Assembly (NCBI GenBank): GCA_036564135.1
Contig: DATCLC010000155.1
Location: 1-35,903 of the forward strand
Length of the DNA: 35,903 nucleotides
Direction of reading: 5' to 3'
Source: RSA11 sp036564135
Lineage (GTDB): Bacteria > Actinomycetota > Thermoleophilia > Solirubrobacterales > 70-9
Below the pieces are notes generated by a model. That model ran no database searches and was not told the origin of the DNA. It was given only the letters and a program-made list of their open reading frames with translations. The position numbers and the translations under genes were made by a program. The first letter of the stretch is position 1. Every line of letters begins with the position of its first letter. Shown here in pieces: positions 33,236-35,903 of the stretch.

Positions 33236-34287
33236 CGCGCGAGGTCGACGTCGGGCTCAAGCGACTCGGCGAAGGCGACCAGCAGCTCGACCGCGGCCTC
33301 GACGTCGCGCAGGTCGACCATCTCGACCGGCGAGTGCATGTAGCGCAGCGGGATCGAGACGAGCCCGGTTGGGATCCCCGAGCGCGAGATCTGGGTCGCG
33401 TCGGCGTCGGTGGCCGTGCGGTTCCCCGACGCCTCGATCGTGTACGGGATCCCCTCGCGCTCGGCGGTCTCGACCAGCAGCTCGAAGACCTTGGGGGAGA
33501 GGGTCGAGCCGCGCCCGATCACGGCGCCGGAGCCGAGCGCGTGGTCACCCTCCTGGCTCTTGTCGATGCCGGGCGCGTCGGTCGCGTGCGTGACGTCCAC
33601 GGCCACGGCCAGGTCGGGCTGCAGCGCGAACGACGAGGTGCGGGCGCCGTTCAAGCCGATCTCCTCCTGGGCGTTCGCGACCGCCGCGACTCGCCCCTTG
33701 AGCTTGCCGCGCTCGTGCACGCGACGGGCGACCTCGAGCGCGACGTAGGAACCGAGCCGGTTGTCCATCGAGCGCGAGACGAGCCGGTCGCCCCGCACCC
33801 GCATGGGCTCGGCGGCGATCACCACCGGATCGCCGATGCGCACGAGCTCGCGCGCCTCGTCGCCGTCGGCGGCGCCGATGTCGATGTGCAGCTTCTTGAG
33901 CTCGACGGCCTTCTTGCGCTGCTCGCTCTCGAGCAGGTGGATCGGCTTGCGCCCGGCGACCCCGTACACCGGGCCGTTCTTGGTGACGATCTCGACGCGC
34001 TGGCCGACCAGGATCTGCGGGTCCCAGCCACCGATCGGCGCGAACCAGATGAAGCCCTGGTCGTCGATGTGGGTGACCACCAACCCGATTTCGTCGATAT
34101 GTCCGGCGATCGCGAGGACCGGCTTCGCTTCCTCGGCGCCGACGAGCGCCATCGACGATCCCAGGCCGTCCGTGCGCAGCTCGGCGAACGACGCCGCCTC
34201 GCGCCAGACCTGCGCGGCGGGCATCTCGTAGCCGGACGGCGCGGGGACACGGAGCAGCGAATCGAGGAGTTCCGGGGTGTCAGCCAT
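33232..34287 (-). CDS. M42 family metallopeptidase (glutamyl aminopeptidase/TET-like)
   Basis: The 351-residue protein has all M42 signatures. AIAGHIDEIGLVVTHID supplies His63 and the catalytic Asp65. The bridging Asp175 is in RSMDNRLGSYVALEVAR, the general-base Glu is in ANAQEEIGLNGART (208/209), Asp231 is in VAVDVTHATDAPG, and His318 is in YMHSPVEM. The PDZ-like or beta-barrel insert (residues ~75-165, FIWFAPIGGWDPQILVGQRV) is present. Such enzymes form dodecamers that trim peptides; some relatives are endoglucanase-annotated. TAACTT lies 6 nt before the ATG on the minus strand. The gene is convergent with the secreted hydrolase. Confidence 0.93.
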   Translation of the reverse strand: MADTPELLDSLLRVPAPSGYEMPAAQVWREAASFAELRTDGLGSSMALVGAEEAKPVLAIAGHIDEIGLVVTHIDDQGFIWFAPIGGWDPQILVGQRVEIVTKNGPVYGVAGRKPIHLLESEQRKKAVELKKLHIDIGAADGDEARELVRIGDPVVIAAEPMRVRGDRLVSRSMDNRLGSYVALEVARRVHERGKLKGRVAAVANAQEEIGLNGARTSSFALQPDLAVAVDVTHATDAPGIDKSQEGDHALGSGAVIGRGSTLSPKVFELLVETAEREGIPYTIEASGNRTATDADATQISRSGIPTGLVSIPLRYMHSPVEMVDLRDVEAAVELLVAFAESLEPDVDLAR

Positions 34288-34293
34288 GCGGGG

Positions 34294-34299
34294 AAGTTA
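34294..34299 (-). promoter_or_regulatory. Putative -10 hexamer (TAACTT) of a leaderless transcript
   Basis: On the minus strand TAACTT lies 6 nt before the M42 peptidase ATG, with only CCCCGC between. It fits the leaderless pattern seen elsewhere in the window. Confidence 0.42.
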
Positions 34300-34333
34300 A
34301 GCGGTCGGGCCGCGCCGGGCGACACGCCCCCAC

Positions 34334-34385
34334 CCGCCGAGTGTGCGAAAGCGTTGCGCATGAGGACGAATCGCGCGCTCGGCGG
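34334..34385 (+). repeat. Dispersed hairpin element, copy 2
   Basis: CCGCCGAGTGTGCGA (34334-34348) pairs with TCGCGCGCTCGGCGG (34371-34385) over 15 bp, two of them G-U. The 22-nt loop starts AAGCGTTGCGC. The 5' arm, the GCGAAAGCGTTGCG loop edge and the GAATCGC segment match the minus-strand element at 28941-28990. It sits between the divergent M42 peptidase and acidic-protein genes. Confidence 0.65.
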
Positions 34386-34411
34386 TGGAGGGGATCGGCG
34401 TGCCCGTTGGT

Positions 34412-34436
34412 GTTTCTTCCCGCCCGTCCCGGTAAA
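34412..34436 (+). promoter_or_regulatory. Possible SigB/SigF-type stress promoter
   Basis: GTTT (34412-34415) and GGTAAA (34431-34436) are 15 nt apart, resembling the GTTT-N14-17-GGGTA pattern of SigB/SigF-family promoters in Gram-positive bacteria. It would give a leader of about 30 nt before the GTG at 34475. Confidence 0.32.
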
Positions 34437-34474
34437 GCGCAGGCACCTCCCAAACCCACTCGAAAGGAGTCGCC

Positions 34475-34882
34475 GTGCAGCGCCAGGACGAGGAGATCCA
34501 GGAGCCGACCGAGGAGCACGACGTCGTCGACACCGGCGCCGACCGGGACTCGGGCGCCCGCACCGATGACGTCGTAGAGCGCGAGGAGCGCGCCGCCGCC
34601 GCGGAGGCCGCCGCGATCGGCGGCGACCCGGGCGAGGATTACGGCGTCGACGAGGCCGAGCGCGCGGTGGCCGAGGGCGGGGGAGGGGTGGCCGAGGGCT
34701 TCGAGGAGGCCGAGCACGAGCTGATCGAGAACGCCTCGCACGAGGCCGTCGCGCCCGATCCCGTCGAGCTCGCCGGCCAGCCGGAGGAAGAGCGCGGGGA
34801 CGCCGAGTACGGCGAGGCCGACCACGAGCGCGCCCAGGGCGACGAGGACGAACCCGGCCCCGGCGCCGAGGAAGCCGCCTGA
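34475..34882 (+). CDS. Acidic disordered protein (135 aa)
   Basis: The 135-residue protein is very rich in Glu, Asp, Ala and Gly. A conserved-looking stretch RAVAEGGGGVAEGFEEAEHE is followed by LIENASHEA, which I recall from short actinobacterial proteins of unknown function. No membrane segment or Cys is present. It does not end in the Gly-Gly-Gln or Gly-Gly-Glu of Pup. The GTG start has AAAGGAG 5 nt upstream, a strong site unlike the leaderless genes around it, and a possible stress-sigma promoter lies further upstream. A role in stress or desiccation is only a guess from composition and promoter type. Confidence 0.72.
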   Translation: MQRQDEEIQEPTEEHDVVDTGADRDSGARTDDVVEREERAAAAEAAAIGGDPGEDYGVDEAERAVAEGGGGVAEGFEEAEHELIENASHEAVAPDPVELAGQPEEERGDAEYGEADHERAQGDEDEPGPGAEEAA

Positions 34883-34892
34883 GCGTTACCCG

Positions 34893-35903
34893 CTAGCGCA
34901 GCGTCTTCAACCAGTTGCGGCGCACCTCGCCGATGCGCATGCGCTGCGGGTGGTAGCCCACGTCGAAACGCGCCACCTCCTTGCGCTTCGCGTACGAGAT
35001 CACCGACACGGCGTTGCTGCCGCTCCACGAGACGAAGCAGCGGTTGCCGCCGAGGTCATTGGTGACCCAGTAGGGCTTCAGTCCGCCGTGGATCAGCTTG
35101 TAGCCGAAGGTCTTGCGCGAGACGATCGCCACGTAGTCGGACATCGTGCCCGCGACGCAGAGTCGCGTGCCCTTGCGGTTCATCGCGATCCCGTGATGTG
35201 CCGAGTCGAGCAGGTAGTTCTCGCGCGGCATCGTGCGCACGTGCGGCGCGAGCGGCAGGTTCGCGACGCGCAGCACCTTGTCCTTCTTGAGGTCGTACTC
35301 CACGAACCCGTGGAAGAACGAGACCTGGAAGTAGACGTAGCGCTCGTTCGGCGAGAACGTCATCGGCCGGACCGCCGAGCTCATGTCGGGATAGCCGGCC
35401 TCGGCCAGCTTGAGCCCCATGTCGAGCCGCTTGAGGATCTCGCCGGTCCGCGCGTCGACGATCTGGAAGTAGCGCTCGCCCTTGCTGGTGTCGAACAGCG
35501 GGCTGTCGAGCGGCGTGTAGACGAGCCCGATGCTCGCGTGGTAGATCCGCTTGCCGTCCTTGGAGTAGACGTTCTCGTGCGGGGAGTCGCCCGAGGGGAA
35601 GCGGAACACCTCCTCGCCGGTGCGGGCCTTCAGCACGTGGACCACGTTGCCCGTCGAGGCCGAGACCGCGACGTGCTTGCCGTCCGGCGACATCGCCATG
35701 TGGTCGGCCCGGTAGCCGGCCACCCGGAAGCGCCAGGCGATCTCGCCGGTCGCGATCCGGATCCCCACGACGTCGCCGAAGCTCGGGCGCGAGACGATCA
35801 GCAGGCGGCCGTCCGGGGTCGAGTAGAGGTCGTCGACGTACTGGTCGTGCCCTTCGCCGATCAGGGTGCGGATCGCGAGGTAGAAGACGAGCCGCACCGG
35901 GTC
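34893..35903 (-). CDS. YVTN/WD40-like beta-propeller protein, 5' end outside the window
   Basis: At least 334 residues are visible and the frame runs to the window edge, so the true start probably lies beyond. The sequence is a series of blade-like repeats: DDLYSTPDGRLLIVSRPSFG, DHMAMSPDGKHVAVSASTGN, HENVYSKDGKRIYHASIGLV, RPMTFSPNERYVYFQVSFFH, HGIAMNRKGTRLCVAGTMSD and NRCFVSWSGSNAVSVISYAK. The repeated (S/N)-P-D-G-K turns followed by beta strands are typical of YVTN/quinoprotein-type propellers, which serve as binding scaffolds or secreted proteins. No ligand or catalytic residues can be assigned. The GTG at 35895-35897 is the first in-frame start seen, but residues Asp-Pro continue upstream of it. 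It converges with the acidic protein gene. Confidence 0.8.
   Translation of the reverse strand, partial: DPVRLVFYLAIRTLIGEGHDQYVDDLYSTPDGRLLIVSRPSFGDVVGIRIATGEIAWRFRVAGYRADHMAMSPDGKHVAVSASTGNVVHVLKARTGEEVFRFPSGDSPHENVYSKDGKRIYHASIGLVYTPLDSPLFDTSKGERYFQIVDARTGEILKRLDMGLKLAEAGYPDMSSAVRPMTFSPNERYVYFQVSFFHGFVEYDLKKDKVLRVANLPLAPHVRTMPRENYLLDSAHHGIAMNRKGTRLCVAGTMSDYVAIVSRKTFGYKLIHGGLKPYWVTNDLGGNRCFVSWSGSNAVSVISYAKRKEVARFDVGYHPQRMRIGEVRRNWLKTLR

Noticed and set aside
34475..34882. Pup-like proteasome tag
   Set aside because: Acidic and disordered like Pup, but too long and ending Glu-Glu-Ala-Ala instead of Gly-Gly-Gln or Gly-Gly-Glu.

Overview
The window is about 70% GC, densely packed and read from both strands. 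Gene content suggests a high-GC actinobacterium, most likely of the class Thermoleophilia (Solirubrobacterales-like). The grounds are a PilMNO-type IV pilus operon in an actinobacterial background, a GNAT-first Pat-type acetyltransferase, paired universal stress proteins, a fused aroK-aroB, and many short actinobacterial families. This placement is inference; no rRNA or other marker gene is present.

Layout. Positions 1-136 are the tail of a pilC-like gene. Positions 147-514 hold a small minus-strand membrane ORF broken by a frameshift. Positions 527-5162 carry MmgE/PrpD, then four minus-strand genes: an isoprenylcysteine-type methyltransferase with a CsoR-like operator upstream, a MOSC protein with two 40-bp stem-loops at its 3' end, a secreted DUF1080-like protein and a META-domain protein. 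Positions 5279-13573 are a stress and metabolism block: a GNAT/acyl-CoA synthetase (ADP-forming) fusion, a universal stress protein, an FAD oxidoreductase, a second universal stress protein, DUF4389, DUF72 and a sulfotransferase. Then come a 57-residue acidic protein and topoisomerase IB, which is separated from a convergent membrane-anchored protein by four 61-bp tandem units that each hold two hairpins.

Positions 15.5-24.5 kb are the main pilus locus. A class I cyclic di-GMP riboswitch precedes the major type IV pilin, which ends in a strong terminator. Three minor-pilin-like genes follow (one lacking the usual Glu5, one of 575 residues), then the prepilin peptidase, pilM, pilN, pilO and a PilP-like gene. 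The layout suggests that c-di-GMP sets pilin synthesis while the assembly machinery downstream is made separately.

Positions 24.5-28.9 kb are a shikimate-pathway operon: aroC, a fused aroK-aroB, aroQ and an M24 peptidase. After it lies a MITE-like inverted-repeat element. The right end has an orphan molybdopterin oxidoreductase, a secreted PHP/CehA-like hydrolase, an M42 aminopeptidase, a small acidic disordered protein behind a possible SigB/SigF-type promoter, and a beta-propeller protein cut by the window edge.

Across the window, at least eight operon-leading genes have a TANNNT -10-like hexamer 5-13 nt before the start codon, mostly without a Shine-Dalgarno sequence. This points to frequent leaderless transcription. 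A hairpin element with a conserved loop occurs twice, near 28.95 kb and 34.35 kb.
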